Below are positions 1 to 7,850 of a stretch of DNA of 54,764 nt, piece after piece. Location: the NCBI RefSeq assembly GCF_014648095.1, contig NZ_BMQL01000027.1, positions 1-54,764 on the forward strand. The letters are read 5' to 3'. A model generated the notes under the pieces. That model did no database searches. It was not told where the DNA came from and worked only from the letters and a program-made list of their open reading frames with translations. A program made the position numbers and the translations under genes. How positions within the stretch are numbered: position 1 is the first letter of the stretch; each line of letters starts with the position of its first letter. Source of the DNA: Deinococcus ruber. GTDB lineage: Bacteria; Deinococcota; Deinococci; Deinococcales; Deinococcaceae.

Positions 1-63
1 CCCATCTTGGGGCCAAAAGCACGTTCCAGACAGCCTTTTATGAAACTGCAAGATGTGAGTTAA
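1..63 (+). pseudogene. Possible 3' end of an IS transposase (partial)
   Basis: The plus frame from base 1 is open and ends with TAA at 61-63; its last residues read PFMKLQDVS. The composition of bases 1-70 is more AT-rich than the pilin gene that follows. From memory, this kind of terminus resembles Deinococcus transposases, but only 20 codons are visible and the family cannot be named. If correct, the element border lies near base 65-70 and the adjoining pseudopilin lost its natural 3' end. It could also be ordinary intergenic DNA. Confidence 0.3.
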
Positions 64-511
64 CATACAGCCGGTCGGAACTTCCCAGACTCGACACCTC
101 CCAGACCGTGCCGATCGTGTTGGTTTCGGCGTAAGGTGCGGTGTACGTGAGGCTGCTGGCCGACGCCGCGCTGCTGATGGGCGCGATCTGAACCGAAGCG
201 GGCAGGCTTCTGGTGATGGGCGTGGCGCTGTCTCCCCACACGGTCGTATACGTGCTGCTGGGCACGTTCAGTTTGCCCGCGATCTTCACGGTACTGTCGA
301 AGGAGGAACGCTGGGCCAGCGAGCGGGCGCGGTTGAGATCGGTCATCAGCTGCACGGCCCCGTCGCGCAGCTGCGATTTGCGGTAATTGCTGGCCGACAG
401 CGCCACCAGCGCCCCCGCCAGAATGCCGATGATGGCGATCACCACCAGCAGTTCGAGCAGCGTAAAGCCCTGAAGAGTGCGGCGCTGCCGAGCCGGGCAC
501 TCAGTTCTCAT
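38..511 (-). CDS. Type IV pilin-like (GspH/FimT-type) pseudopilin, possibly 3'-truncated
   Basis: The 157-residue product has a prepilin N-terminus: a short basic leader followed by GFTLLELLVVIAIIGILAG (about residues 15-33). This is the type III signal cleaved and N-methylated by PilD, with the conserved Glu at +5. The rest is a small globular domain typical of minor pilins or type II secretion pseudopilins. It is assembled at the inner membrane as part of a pilus-like fibre. Its ATG overlaps the 3' end of the upstream DUF4900 gene by 11 bp, so the two are co-transcribed and probably translationally coupled. The last 8-9 codons (minus strand, about 38-65) are AT-rich and lie over a possible transposase 3' end, so the natural C-terminus may have been replaced. 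Confidence 0.85.
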   Translation of the reverse strand: MRTECPARQRRTLQGFTLLELLVVIAIIGILAGALVALSASNYRKSQLRDGAVQLMTDLNRARSLAQRSSFDSTVKIAGKLNVPSSTYTTVWGDSATPITRSLPASVQIAPISSAASASSLTYTAPYAETNTIGTVWEVSSLGSSDRLYVNSHLAVS

Positions 512-2729
512 TGGCCTTCCACTGAATCTGGCTGCCGTCGAGCTTGATGGTGGCGGTGTCGTAACTGCCGTCTGTATTGGCTATTCCCCGGCGAATAACC
601 GATGTCCAGGTTTTCACGGTGGGAAACGACGGCGGCATGATGCCCTCGCTGGTTCGCACGTCATAGACGAAATCGCGTCCGTACCCGCGCCCGTCGGTCT
701 TTCCGAATGCGCCGTAATAGTTCTCGATGACGCCGCCCAACAGATACACGTTGCCCATGCTGTCATCGGCTGCACCCTGGTCGTAGCCGTCCACCGTCAC
801 CCGGCCTTTACTCGCCATCAGCACCGCCTGAATTTTGGCATTGACCGGCATACCCGCCGCGCCGTAGTTGACCGGGCTGTCGAGCGCCACGTCGCCCTCG
901 GCAGAGTAGATGCCCAGCATGTTGGTGACCGCCGGGGCGGTGCAGTTCGGAGTCTGGGCCGTGCCGGTGCATGGCGGGGTTTCGTAGGTCAGGTCGCTGC
1001 CGACATGGACGGTGCCGTTCGACACCACGTCGAGCTGCGCGAAATCGGCGACAGCGGGCGGCGTGTTGGCGGGCGTGGAGGTGGTGTCACTGGCGGGCGT
1101 GCGGGCTGGGCCGTGCAGCCGCTGAATGCCCGTTACCGGCTGCCCGTTGGCATCGGTCGCGACGCTGCCGTCGGCGTTTCTGGGTGCGTCGGCGTAAATC
1201 ACACCGTTGAAGCTGGAATACGCGGTTGGAGCCAGCGGGTTGGTGTTGGCGGCCAGGGCAGCCGCGCCCGCCGCCGAAGCGGCATCGACCCACTCGCCCG
1301 TCGCTGCGACCTGAACGGCGGCTTTCCATGCCCCACCGACCAGCACGAAGACCCTGTGATCCGGGGTGGTGGCGAGCTGGGTGGTGGCTCCGCCCTTGGT
1401 GTACGAGATGAGCTGGGCTTTGGGGTAGCCGCTGGGCGGAGTAGGCGCGGTGGAAGGCGTGCTGACCGCCAGCCCCAGATCGCTGACGCCGCCGCCCAGA
1501 TACAGCCCGCCCGCGTGCGCCGCCGCCTGCTGATCGTTGCTGTTGGTGGGCAGCGGCACATAATTGGCGTTCCAGTTCACGCCGTTCTTGAAATCGGGCT
1601 TGCTACAGCCGCCGCCGCCGCCACAGATCGACGGGATGATCTCGGTGGTACTCGACCCAATCGCCGCCGCACTGGTAAACGTATGCTTGCTGTACGCGCC
1701 GGGCGTGATTCCCGAACACATCTCTGTGCCAGTGATGTCGACCGAGGTGGTGAAGTTCGGCACACAGCCCGCCGAGCTGACAGAGCCGGAAAACACCGGA
1801 TTCTCTTCAAAGTTGAAGACCTCGTTGGTATGCACCGGGCCGGAAAACGACGTTTTGGAGATGAAGGTGATGCGGTCGCAGTTGACGGGATCGTTCTGGC
1901 AGGCCGTCTCTGAGGCGGCGTCGAGGAAGTGGTGGTTGGTGAACAGCGCGTACTGCGCGAAGGAACCCCGCCCGATCTCCAGACGGTACGTGGTGGGGCT
2001 GGACACCGCCAGCTTTCGCGAGGCGCTGCTGACGGTTCCGCTGGCCGCCACACGAGGCACCGCCAGCACCAGCACATATTTGTCGGTGGCGGAGCGCTGA
2101 ACACTCTGAAGTTTGAGGCCGACATTGGTGGTATACGTGCCGTCGCCCGCCGCTCCGCTCCAGGTCAGGCCGTTGCTGGCGGCGTTGCTGAAGACTTCTG
2201 TCCAGAACGACTGCACCGGACTGGGCAGCGTGGCATCGAGCGGATAGCCGAGCGCCGGAAAAGCGTCGGGCTTGATATACGTCGTGAACAGATCCAGACG
2301 GCTCGCGGTCTTCGAGGTCAGGGTATTCAGTACGCCGCCCACCGTGGACATGTCGGGGCAGGGCAGCGGGGTGGCAGACGGGGCGGGCAGGGCAGCCACC
2401 CCGCAGAGCGACTGCACCATCGTGCCGATCTGGGTCGAGGCGGTGCCGTCGGGAATCTGAAGACCCGTCTTGACCACCTGACCGTCGGCAGTCGTGACGG
2501 TGCCGGACGTGTCGAGCAGCTTGCTGATGAGGTTCAGCCGCGCCTGCGCCCGCGCCACGCCACTTTCGGCCACGTACTGCGCCTGCAAGGTCGCGTTCTG
2601 GTCGGCACTGCTGCGGCGGGCCGACAGTGCCAGTTGCCCGGTGGTCGCCAGAATGACCGCCAGCAGCAGCAACACGATCAAAACCGTCAGAATCAAAGTT
2701 GCGCCTGCTGTTTTCTGTCCATCCTTCAT
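501..2729 (-). CDS. DUF4900-type, PilX-like pilus assembly/surface protein
   Basis: The 742-residue product starts at MKDGQKTAGATL (2729). A longer in-frame start at 2822 would add 31 unconvincing residues. Residues 9-30 form one hydrophobic helix and are followed by the helix LQAQYVAESGVARAQ, as in PilX-like proteins that ride with minor pilins. The remainder is a large Ser/Thr/Ala-rich extracytoplasmic domain. Its stretch ALFTNHHFLDAASE and the later TSFSGPVHTNEVFNF match what I recall of DUF4900 proteins of Deinococcus. It overlaps the pseudopilin gene downstream and is presumably part of the same pilus or secretion apparatus. A TATAAA box on the minus strand about 20 nt before the ATG could be the -10, giving a very short leader. 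The exact role is unknown. Confidence 0.8.
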   Translation of the reverse strand: MKDGQKTAGATLILTVLIVLLLLAVILATTGQLALSARRSSADQNATLQAQYVAESGVARAQARLNLISKLLDTSGTVTTADGQVVKTGLQIPDGTASTQIGTMVQSLCGVAALPAPSATPLPCPDMSTVGGVLNTLTSKTASRLDLFTTYIKPDAFPALGYPLDATLPSPVQSFWTEVFSNAASNGLTWSGAAGDGTYTTNVGLKLQSVQRSATDKYVLVLAVPRVAASGTVSSASRKLAVSSPTTYRLEIGRGSFAQYALFTNHHFLDAASETACQNDPVNCDRITFISKTSFSGPVHTNEVFNFEENPVFSGSVSSAGCVPNFTTSVDITGTEMCSGITPGAYSKHTFTSAAAIGSSTTEIIPSICGGGGGCSKPDFKNGVNWNANYVPLPTNSNDQQAAAHAGGLYLGGGVSDLGLAVSTPSTAPTPPSGYPKAQLISYTKGGATTQLATTPDHRVFVLVGGAWKAAVQVAATGEWVDAASAAGAAALAANTNPLAPTAYSSFNGVIYADAPRNADGSVATDANGQPVTGIQRLHGPARTPASDTTSTPANTPPAVADFAQLDVVSNGTVHVGSDLTYETPPCTGTAQTPNCTAPAVTNMLGIYSAEGDVALDSPVNYGAAGMPVNAKIQAVLMASKGRVTVDGYDQGAADDSMGNVYLLGGVIENYYGAFGKTDGRGYGRDFVYDVRTSEGIMPPSFPTVKTWTSVIRRGIANTDGSYDTATIKLDGSQIQWKANEN

Positions 2730-2886
2730 GCGCCCATTGTGAAGTTTTATACACAGTTTAGCTAACCCTTGTTGGGGGGTGACACGGCAGCGACGCCGTA
2801 CAGCAGGACAGATAGGGAGCACTTCGCCTTCCGGCAGCCGTCCGGTGAATGTGCCGCTCGCAATCTGGCAAAGGCCGCACCCCCGC

Positions 2887-2892
2887 TATACT
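2887..2892 (+). promoter_or_regulatory. -10 box of a leaderless alaS promoter
   Basis: TATACT lies 7 nt before the alaS ATG at 2900, so transcription should begin at or next to the A of the start codon. A CTGGCA at 2865-2870 could be the -35. There is no room for a T-box leader or a Shine-Dalgarno site. Confidence 0.7.
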
Positions 2893-2899
2893 GGCTGTC

Positions 2900-5602
2900 A
2901 TGACCGTGCCAGCGCTTCCCACAGCCCCGACCACCGCGCAGATCCGCGAGCAATTCCTGCATTTTTTCGAGAGCAAGGGACATCTGCGGCTGGCCTCCCA
3001 TTCCACCATCGCGCCCGATCCGACCACGCTGTTTACCGTGGCGGGCATGCAGCCCTTCAAGGCGCAGTTCATGGGCGCACCCGCCCGCTTCGAGGGCGCA
3101 GAGGGCATTCACAAGCGCGTGACCACCGCTCAGAAGTGCCTGCGCGTGGGCGATATCGAGAACGTCGGGCGCACGCTGCGGCACTGCTCGCTGCTGGAAA
3201 TGCTGGGCAACTTCTCGTTTGGCGACTACTTCAAGCGCGAATCGCTGACGTGGGCCTGGGAATTTCTGACCAGCCCCGACTGGATGGCCCTCGACCCTTC
3301 GCGGCTGTACGCCACCATCTACGAAGACGACCAGGAAGCCTACGACATCTGGACCCAGGAAATCGGGCTGCCCGCCGATCACATCCTGCGCTTCGGGGCC
3401 GACGAGAACTTCTGGCCCGCCGACGCGCCGCTCAAGGGGCCGAACGGGCCGTGCGGGCCGTGCAGCGAAATTTTCTATGACCGTGGCCCCAAGTACGGCG
3501 ACGACACCTGGGCCGAGTACGCCGATACCCGTGAGAGCGCCCGCTTTCTGGAAATCTGGAACAACGTGTTTCCGCAGTTCGACCGCCAGGAGCCGCAGCC
3601 AGACGGCACGCCCACCCTCGCGCCGCTGCCCTTCAAGAACATCGACACCGGCATGGGCCTGGAGCGCATCGCCACCGTGGTGCAGGACGTGTACGACTTT
3701 TACAGCAACGACGTATTCGCGCCCATCGTGGCGCGGGTGGCCGAACTGAGCGGCAAGCCCTACGAGGGGCCGCAAAGTGTGTCGCACCGCGTGGTCGCTG
3801 AGCATATCCGCAGCGTCAGCATGGTGATTGCCGACGGCGTGCAGCTTTCGAATACCGGGCGCGGCTATACGGTTCGCAAGATTCTGCGCCGCGCCAGCCG
3901 CCATGCCTACCTGCTGGGCCTGCACGAGCCGGTGCTGCATACGCTGGTGCCGCTGGTGGTCGAAGCAATGGGCAGCGCGTACCCCGAGCTGGTTCAGAAT
4001 CAGGCGCGGGTGACGGCTGCCATCAGAAGCGAGGAAGAACGCTTCCTGAAGACGCTCGAACAGGGCACCCAGCGCCTCGATACCCTGCTGAGCAAGCTGG
4101 AGAAGGGCGCGGTTCTGTCGGGCGACGAAGCCTTCACGCTGTACGACACCTACGGCTTTCCCGTCGATCTGACCAAGGAAATTGCCGAAGAATACGGAAT
4201 CGGTGTGGACGAGGCAGGCTATGCCGAGAGCCTGGAACGGGCGCAGGAACTGGCGCGGGCGGGCAGCAAGTACGGCAAGAGCGAGCTGTTCGGCGGCGGG
4301 GCGAGCGTGCTCGACGACCTCGCGCCCACCGAGTTTGTCGGCTATGACGAGCTGGACGCCCGCAGCAGGGTGCTGGCCGTACTGGCGGGCGGTGAGAGCG
4401 CCGGGCACCTGAGCGCCGGAGACGAGGGCACCGTGGTTCTCGACCGCACGCCCTTCTACGCCGAGGGCGGCGGCGAGGTGGGCGACATCGGGCTGCTGGA
4501 ATGGCCCGGCGGCGAGGCGACGGTGCGCGACACCACCAAGACCAAGGGCGGCGTGTTTCTGCACACCGTCGCGGTGGTGCGCGGCGAACTGAAGGACGGC
4601 GACGACGTGCGGGCGCTGGTCGATGCCTCGCGTCAGGCCACCGAGCGCCACCACACCGCCACGCACCTGCTTCAGGCGGCGCTGCGGGCAGTGCTGGGCG
4701 AGGGCGTGCATCAGGCCGGATCGCTGGTCGCCCCCGACCGCCTGCGCTTCGACTTCTCGCACGCGGCGGCCCTGAGCGCCGAGGAACTGGCCCGGGTCGA
4801 ACTGCTGGTCAACCGCTGGATTCAGGCCGACAGCCCGGTGAACTGGCAGACCATGCCGATTGCCCAGGCGCGGGCAGCGGGCGCAACCGCCCTGTTCGGA
4901 GAAAAATACGGCGACGTGGTGCGGGTGGTCACGGTCGAGCGCGGCGTGCCGTTCGGAGACCACACGGTGACGAGTATGGAACTCTGCGGCGGCGCACATG
5001 TGGCGCGGACCGGCGAGATCGGAACGTTTGTCATCGTGTCTGACGAGAACGTGGCGGCAGGCGTGCGGCGCATCGAAGCGCTGGCAGGCGAGGCGGCGGT
5101 GCAGTGGACGCGGGCGCAGCTCGGCGGGGCGCAGCGGGCGGCAGCACTGCTCAACACCTCACCCGAGGGGCTGACAGGGCGCATCGAGAACGTGCAGGCC
5201 GCACTGAAAGCCAGCGAGAAGGAAGTGGTGGCCCTGCGCCGTCAGATCACCCAGCTTCAGATGGGCGGTGGCGGAGCAGCGGGCGGCGCGGCTCCTCTGC
5301 GCGAGATCGGCGGATACAGGGTCGCGGCCCTGAAGCTGAGCGGCATCGAAGCGGGCGAGTTGCGCGGGGCCGCCGACACGCTGCTGGAGCAGAGCGGAGC
5401 CGATCTGGTGGTGATTGCCACCGACAAGGGACTGGTCGTGAAGGCCACCAAGGACGCAGTGGCACGCGGCGCACACGCCGGGCAGCTGGTCGGCAAGCTG
5501 GCAGCGGCGGCAGGCGGCAAGGGCGGCGGACGCCCCGACATGGCACAGGCAGGCATTCAGGACGCCGACGCGGCGCTGGGAGCACTGGACAGCAGCCTGT
5601 AA
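2900..5602 (+). CDS. alaS: Alanyl-tRNA synthetase
   Basis: This 900-residue class II synthetase charges tRNA-Ala with alanine and edits mischarged Ser/Gly. The N-terminal catalytic core starts AQIREQFLHFFESKGH and contains the GPCGPCSEIFYD segment near residue 190. The editing domain carries HHTATHL near residue 584 and CGGAH near residue 695, the zinc-binding/editing residues. The C-terminal DHHA1-like domain follows a helical stretch around residue 770. The length is that expected for AlaS. The ATG at 2900 is chosen because it follows the leaderless -10 box and matches the family N-terminus; 17 codons upstream are also open. It is transcribed divergently from the DUF4900 gene. A GC-rich hairpin follows at 5629-5657. 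Confidence 0.97.
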   Translation: MTVPALPTAPTTAQIREQFLHFFESKGHLRLASHSTIAPDPTTLFTVAGMQPFKAQFMGAPARFEGAEGIHKRVTTAQKCLRVGDIENVGRTLRHCSLLEMLGNFSFGDYFKRESLTWAWEFLTSPDWMALDPSRLYATIYEDDQEAYDIWTQEIGLPADHILRFGADENFWPADAPLKGPNGPCGPCSEIFYDRGPKYGDDTWAEYADTRESARFLEIWNNVFPQFDRQEPQPDGTPTLAPLPFKNIDTGMGLERIATVVQDVYDFYSNDVFAPIVARVAELSGKPYEGPQSVSHRVVAEHIRSVSMVIADGVQLSNTGRGYTVRKILRRASRHAYLLGLHEPVLHTLVPLVVEAMGSAYPELVQNQARVTAAIRSEEERFLKTLEQGTQRLDTLLSKLEKGAVLSGDEAFTLYDTYGFPVDLTKEIAEEYGIGVDEAGYAESLERAQELARAGSKYGKSELFGGGASVLDDLAPTEFVGYDELDARSRVLAVLAGGESAGHLSAGDEGTVVLDRTPFYAEGGGEVGDIGLLEWPGGEATVRDTTKTKGGVFLHTVAVVRGELKDGDDVRALVDASRQATERHHTATHLLQAALRAVLGEGVHQAGSLVAPDRLRFDFSHAAALSAEELARVELLVNRWIQADSPVNWQTMPIAQARAAGATALFGEKYGDVVRVVTVERGVPFGDHTVTSMELCGGAHVARTGEIGTFVIVSDENVAAGVRRIEALAGEAAVQWTRAQLGGAQRAAALLNTSPEGLTGRIENVQAALKASEKEVVALRRQITQLQMGGGGAAGGAAPLREIGGYRVAALKLSGIEAGELRGAADTLLEQSGADLVVIATDKGLVVKATKDAVARGAHAGQLVGKLAAAAGGKGGGRPDMAQAGIQDADAALGALDSSL

Positions 5603-5628
5603 ACCACCGCAACAAGCAGCAACCTGAA

Positions 5629-5657
5629 TCAACCCTGCTGGATGGCGGCAGGGCTGA
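5629..5657 (+). terminator. Hairpin after alaS
   Basis: TCAACCCTGC and GCAGGGCTGA form an imperfect stem around TGGATGGCG, flanked by further pairing CAGCAA/TTGCTG. There is no clear T-run, so termination is plausible but unproven. Confidence 0.4.
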
Positions 5658-5694
5658 TTGCTGTCTGGGCCTGCCCCACTGCTAGCCTGAACAC

Positions 5695-6594
5695 ATGACG
5701 CTGCTGCCTCTGTCAGACGACGCCTTCCTCTTCCCCGGCGCAGTCAATTCGCTGGTTTTCGCGAGCGACTCGGGCGGAGCGCTGCTGGTCGATACCGGGC
5801 TGGACGAGTCGCACGCCCGCAAGCTGCTGCGGGCCGTTCAGGACGCGGGCCTGACGCCCAGTGCGGTACTCAATACCCACAGCCACGCCGACCATCACGG
5901 CGGCAACGCCTTCATCCTCAAACGCTTTCCGGAGCTGGAGATCTATGCGCCGCCGCTGGAAGCTGCCATCATCCAGCATCCGGTGTTGGAGCCGCTGTAT
6001 CTGTACGGAGCGCTGCCGCCAAAGCCGCTTCAGAGCAAATTCCTGCTGGCTCCGAGCAGTCCGGCCCGCCCACTGGAGGCCGGAACGCACACGCTGGGCA
6101 GCGTGACGCTGGAACTGCTGAACGTGCCCGGACATGCGGTGCAGATGTTCGCGGTGCGGCGGGGCGGCCTGCTGTACGCCGCCGACGCGCTGTTTGGGCC
6201 AGATACACTTTCCAAGCATCCACTGACCTTCTGTGCCGACAGCGCCCAGCAGAAGGCCAGCGCCGCCTCGCTGCTGCATCTGGAGGGCGTGCAGCTCACG
6301 GTGCCCGGGCACGGCGACGCCACCCCTGATCTGGCGGGGCTGGTGCGGCTGAATCTGGACAGCCTGGAGCGCACCACCCAGAACGTGCTGAACGCGGTGC
6401 AGGCGGGCGCGGCCAGCACCGATACCCTGCTTGCGCGGGTCTGCACCGACCTGGGCATCGTCATGACCAACCCCGGCGCGGTGGTGCTGAACCGCAGCGT
6501 CGTCAGCGCCCATCTGAAAGAGCTGCTTGAGGCAGGCCGCATCGAGATGACCACCGAAGACAACCATCTGCTGTTCCGGGCAGCGTCAGCGTAA
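5695..6594 (+). CDS. MBL-fold metallo-hydrolase
   Basis: The 299-residue protein has the metallo-beta-lactamase signature THSHADHHGG, with His62, His64, Asp66 and His67 as two-metal ligands. Further ligand candidates are VPGHAVQ, AADALF and VPGHGD. The C-terminal ~70 residues look like a winged-helix end (VLNRSVVSAHLKELLEAGRI), as in some MBL hydrolases that act on thioesters or phosphoesters. The substrate cannot be read from sequence. TAGCCT lies 6 nt before the ATG, indicating a leaderless transcript separate from alaS. Confidence 0.85.
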   Translation: MTLLPLSDDAFLFPGAVNSLVFASDSGGALLVDTGLDESHARKLLRAVQDAGLTPSAVLNTHSHADHHGGNAFILKRFPELEIYAPPLEAAIIQHPVLEPLYLYGALPPKPLQSKFLLAPSSPARPLEAGTHTLGSVTLELLNVPGHAVQMFAVRRGGLLYAADALFGPDTLSKHPLTFCADSAQQKASAASLLHLEGVQLTVPGHGDATPDLAGLVRLNLDSLERTTQNVLNAVQAGAASTDTLLARVCTDLGIVMTNPGAVVLNRSVVSAHLKELLEAGRIEMTTEDNHLLFRAASA

Positions 6595-6650
6595 AGACAG
6601 GCTTATGCCCGCATCACACGCTCTCTACTGCCGGGCGCTACGGTGCGAGC

Positions 6651-7229
6651 ATGACAAAGAAGTCGAGCACCAAGAACAAGGTAGGCAAGACCGACGCGGC
6701 GCATCAGCAGAATGTCGACAATCAGGAAGCCAAATTTGCCCAGCTCATCGACCACAGCTATCTGAGCGAGCAGGGCTTCGACGTGGTGGCCGAGTCGCTC
6801 CAGCGCAATCTGGCGACCACCATCAGCCTGTATCTGAAGCTCAAGAAGTTCCACTGGGACATTCGCGGGCGGCATTTCCGCGATCTGCACCTCGCCTACG
6901 ACGACTTCATCGCCAAGATTTTCCCCGGTATCGACGAGCAGGCCGAACGCCTGGTAATGCTGGGCGGCAGCCCGGTGGCAGCTCCCAGCGACATCCAGCA
7001 GTACAGCGTGGTGCAGGTGCCGACCACCACCATCCACGACGCCCGCGAGCAGCTCACGGCCCTGGTCGATGATTTTACCCGCGTGGCGAGGGGCTACCGC
7101 GATGACAGCAAGGCCGTGGACGAGGCGGGCGACCCCGCCACCTCCGACATGTACAACGGCATCCTGCACACCGTTGACGAGGTGCGCTGGATGCTCCAGG
7201 CGATGCTCGACGACGCCCGAATGGACTGA
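6651..7229 (+). CDS. dps: Dps-type ferritin, DNA protection during starvation
   Basis: The 192-residue protein of the Dps family oxidises and stores iron in a dodecamer and can bind DNA. The ferroxidase ligands fit the standard spacing: His68 in KKFHWD, His80 and Asp84 in LHLAYDDF, then Asp95 and Glu99 in GIDEQAERL. The N-terminal tail (residues 1-15) is rich in lysine, as in D. radiodurans Dps1, where the tail binds DNA. The C-terminus lacks a long extension. TACGGT is 6 nt upstream of the ATG (leaderless). The DUF4385 gene follows 9 nt downstream, so the two probably form an operon. Confidence 0.93.
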   Translation: MTKKSSTKNKVGKTDAAHQQNVDNQEAKFAQLIDHSYLSEQGFDVVAESLQRNLATTISLYLKLKKFHWDIRGRHFRDLHLAYDDFIAKIFPGIDEQAERLVMLGGSPVAAPSDIQQYSVVQVPTTTIHDAREQLTALVDDFTRVARGYRDDSKAVDEAGDPATSDMYNGILHTVDEVRWMLQAMLDDARMD

Positions 7230-7238
7230 AGGACGGGC

Positions 7239-7733
7239 ATGGGCCGCAAGTTCGACTATTCGCTGCACTACGCCGAACTGAACTTGCGCGAACACCCCGA
7301 GCTGTACCGCGTGGGTGTGGGCGAACAGGGCGTGCTGCTGGTGCAGCCGTACAAATCGGAGATTCTGCCGCACTGGCGCTTCGCCACCCCAGAGGCCGCG
7401 CAGGCCAGCAGCGATACGATCTACGCCATGTTTCTGGCCTATCTGAAGGCAGAGGATTTTGTGGGCGCAGACATGGCCCGGAAATTTCTTCAGATGGGCT
7501 ATACCCGTTCGCGGCGATATGCCAACCACAAAGGTGGCAAGAAGTACGACGGGCCAGTACCCGACGACCAGAAAGGCCGAAGCGGGGCACATGGTCGCGC
7601 CGAGTTGCCGCGCAGCCCCGAAGACCCCCAGAAAGCTCAGGCTGCGGCCATCTTCAAGGCGAAGTGGGACGAGGCCCGAGACAATCCCGAGTATCAGCGC
7701 CAGAAAGAACAGCACCTCGCCCGGTATTCCTAA
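7239..7733 (+). CDS. DUF4385 family protein
   Basis: The 164-residue protein starts with FDYSLHYAELNLREHPELYR and contains the conserved runs PYKSEILPHWRF, DMARKFLQMGYTRSRRYANH and KGGKKYDG, which I recognise as DUF4385. It is soluble and basic towards the C-terminus, and its function is unknown. It starts 9 nt after dps and is probably co-transcribed. A hairpin terminator overlaps its last codons. Confidence 0.8.
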   Translation: MGRKFDYSLHYAELNLREHPELYRVGVGEQGVLLVQPYKSEILPHWRFATPEAAQASSDTIYAMFLAYLKAEDFVGADMARKFLQMGYTRSRRYANHKGGKKYDGPVPDDQKGRSGAHGRAELPRSPEDPQKAQAAAIFKAKWDEARDNPEYQRQKEQHLARYS

Positions 7734-7746
7734 GCGAGGTGCTGTT
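7708..7746. terminator. Perfect 13-bp hairpin overlapping the end of the DUF4385 gene
   Basis: AACAGCACCTCGC at 7708-7720 and its exact complement at 7734-7746 form the stem. The 13-nt loop contains the stop codon TAA (7731-7733). T-rich bases follow on both strands, so it may also serve bamA on the other strand. Confidence 0.7.
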
Positions 7747-7850
7747 GCTTTGAAGTGCTGATTTTAAGGGTTGGCCTCTCCAGCGCTGGTGCACGCTTGG
7801 GCGGGCGGCCCTGTCTTTTACTCAATCAGCGTGTCTCTCTGACCCTGGTG

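Noticed and set aside
477..1913. 478-codon open frame on the plus strand
   Set aside because: It is antisense to the DUF4900 gene, has no family motifs and no promoter or ribosome-binding site.
2760..2899. T-box or other leader control of alaS
   Set aside because: The -10 box is 7 nt before the start codon, so there is no leader in which such an element could lie.
2762..4999. 745-codon open frame on the minus strand
   Set aside because: It is antisense to alaS, whose domains and motifs are unambiguous. Its product is rich in His/Gln/Arg/Gly, as expected from a shadow frame in GC-rich DNA.
5713..6567. 284-codon minus-strand frame over the MBL hydrolase
   Set aside because: The plus frame has HxHxDH and a leaderless promoter; the minus frame has shadow composition only.
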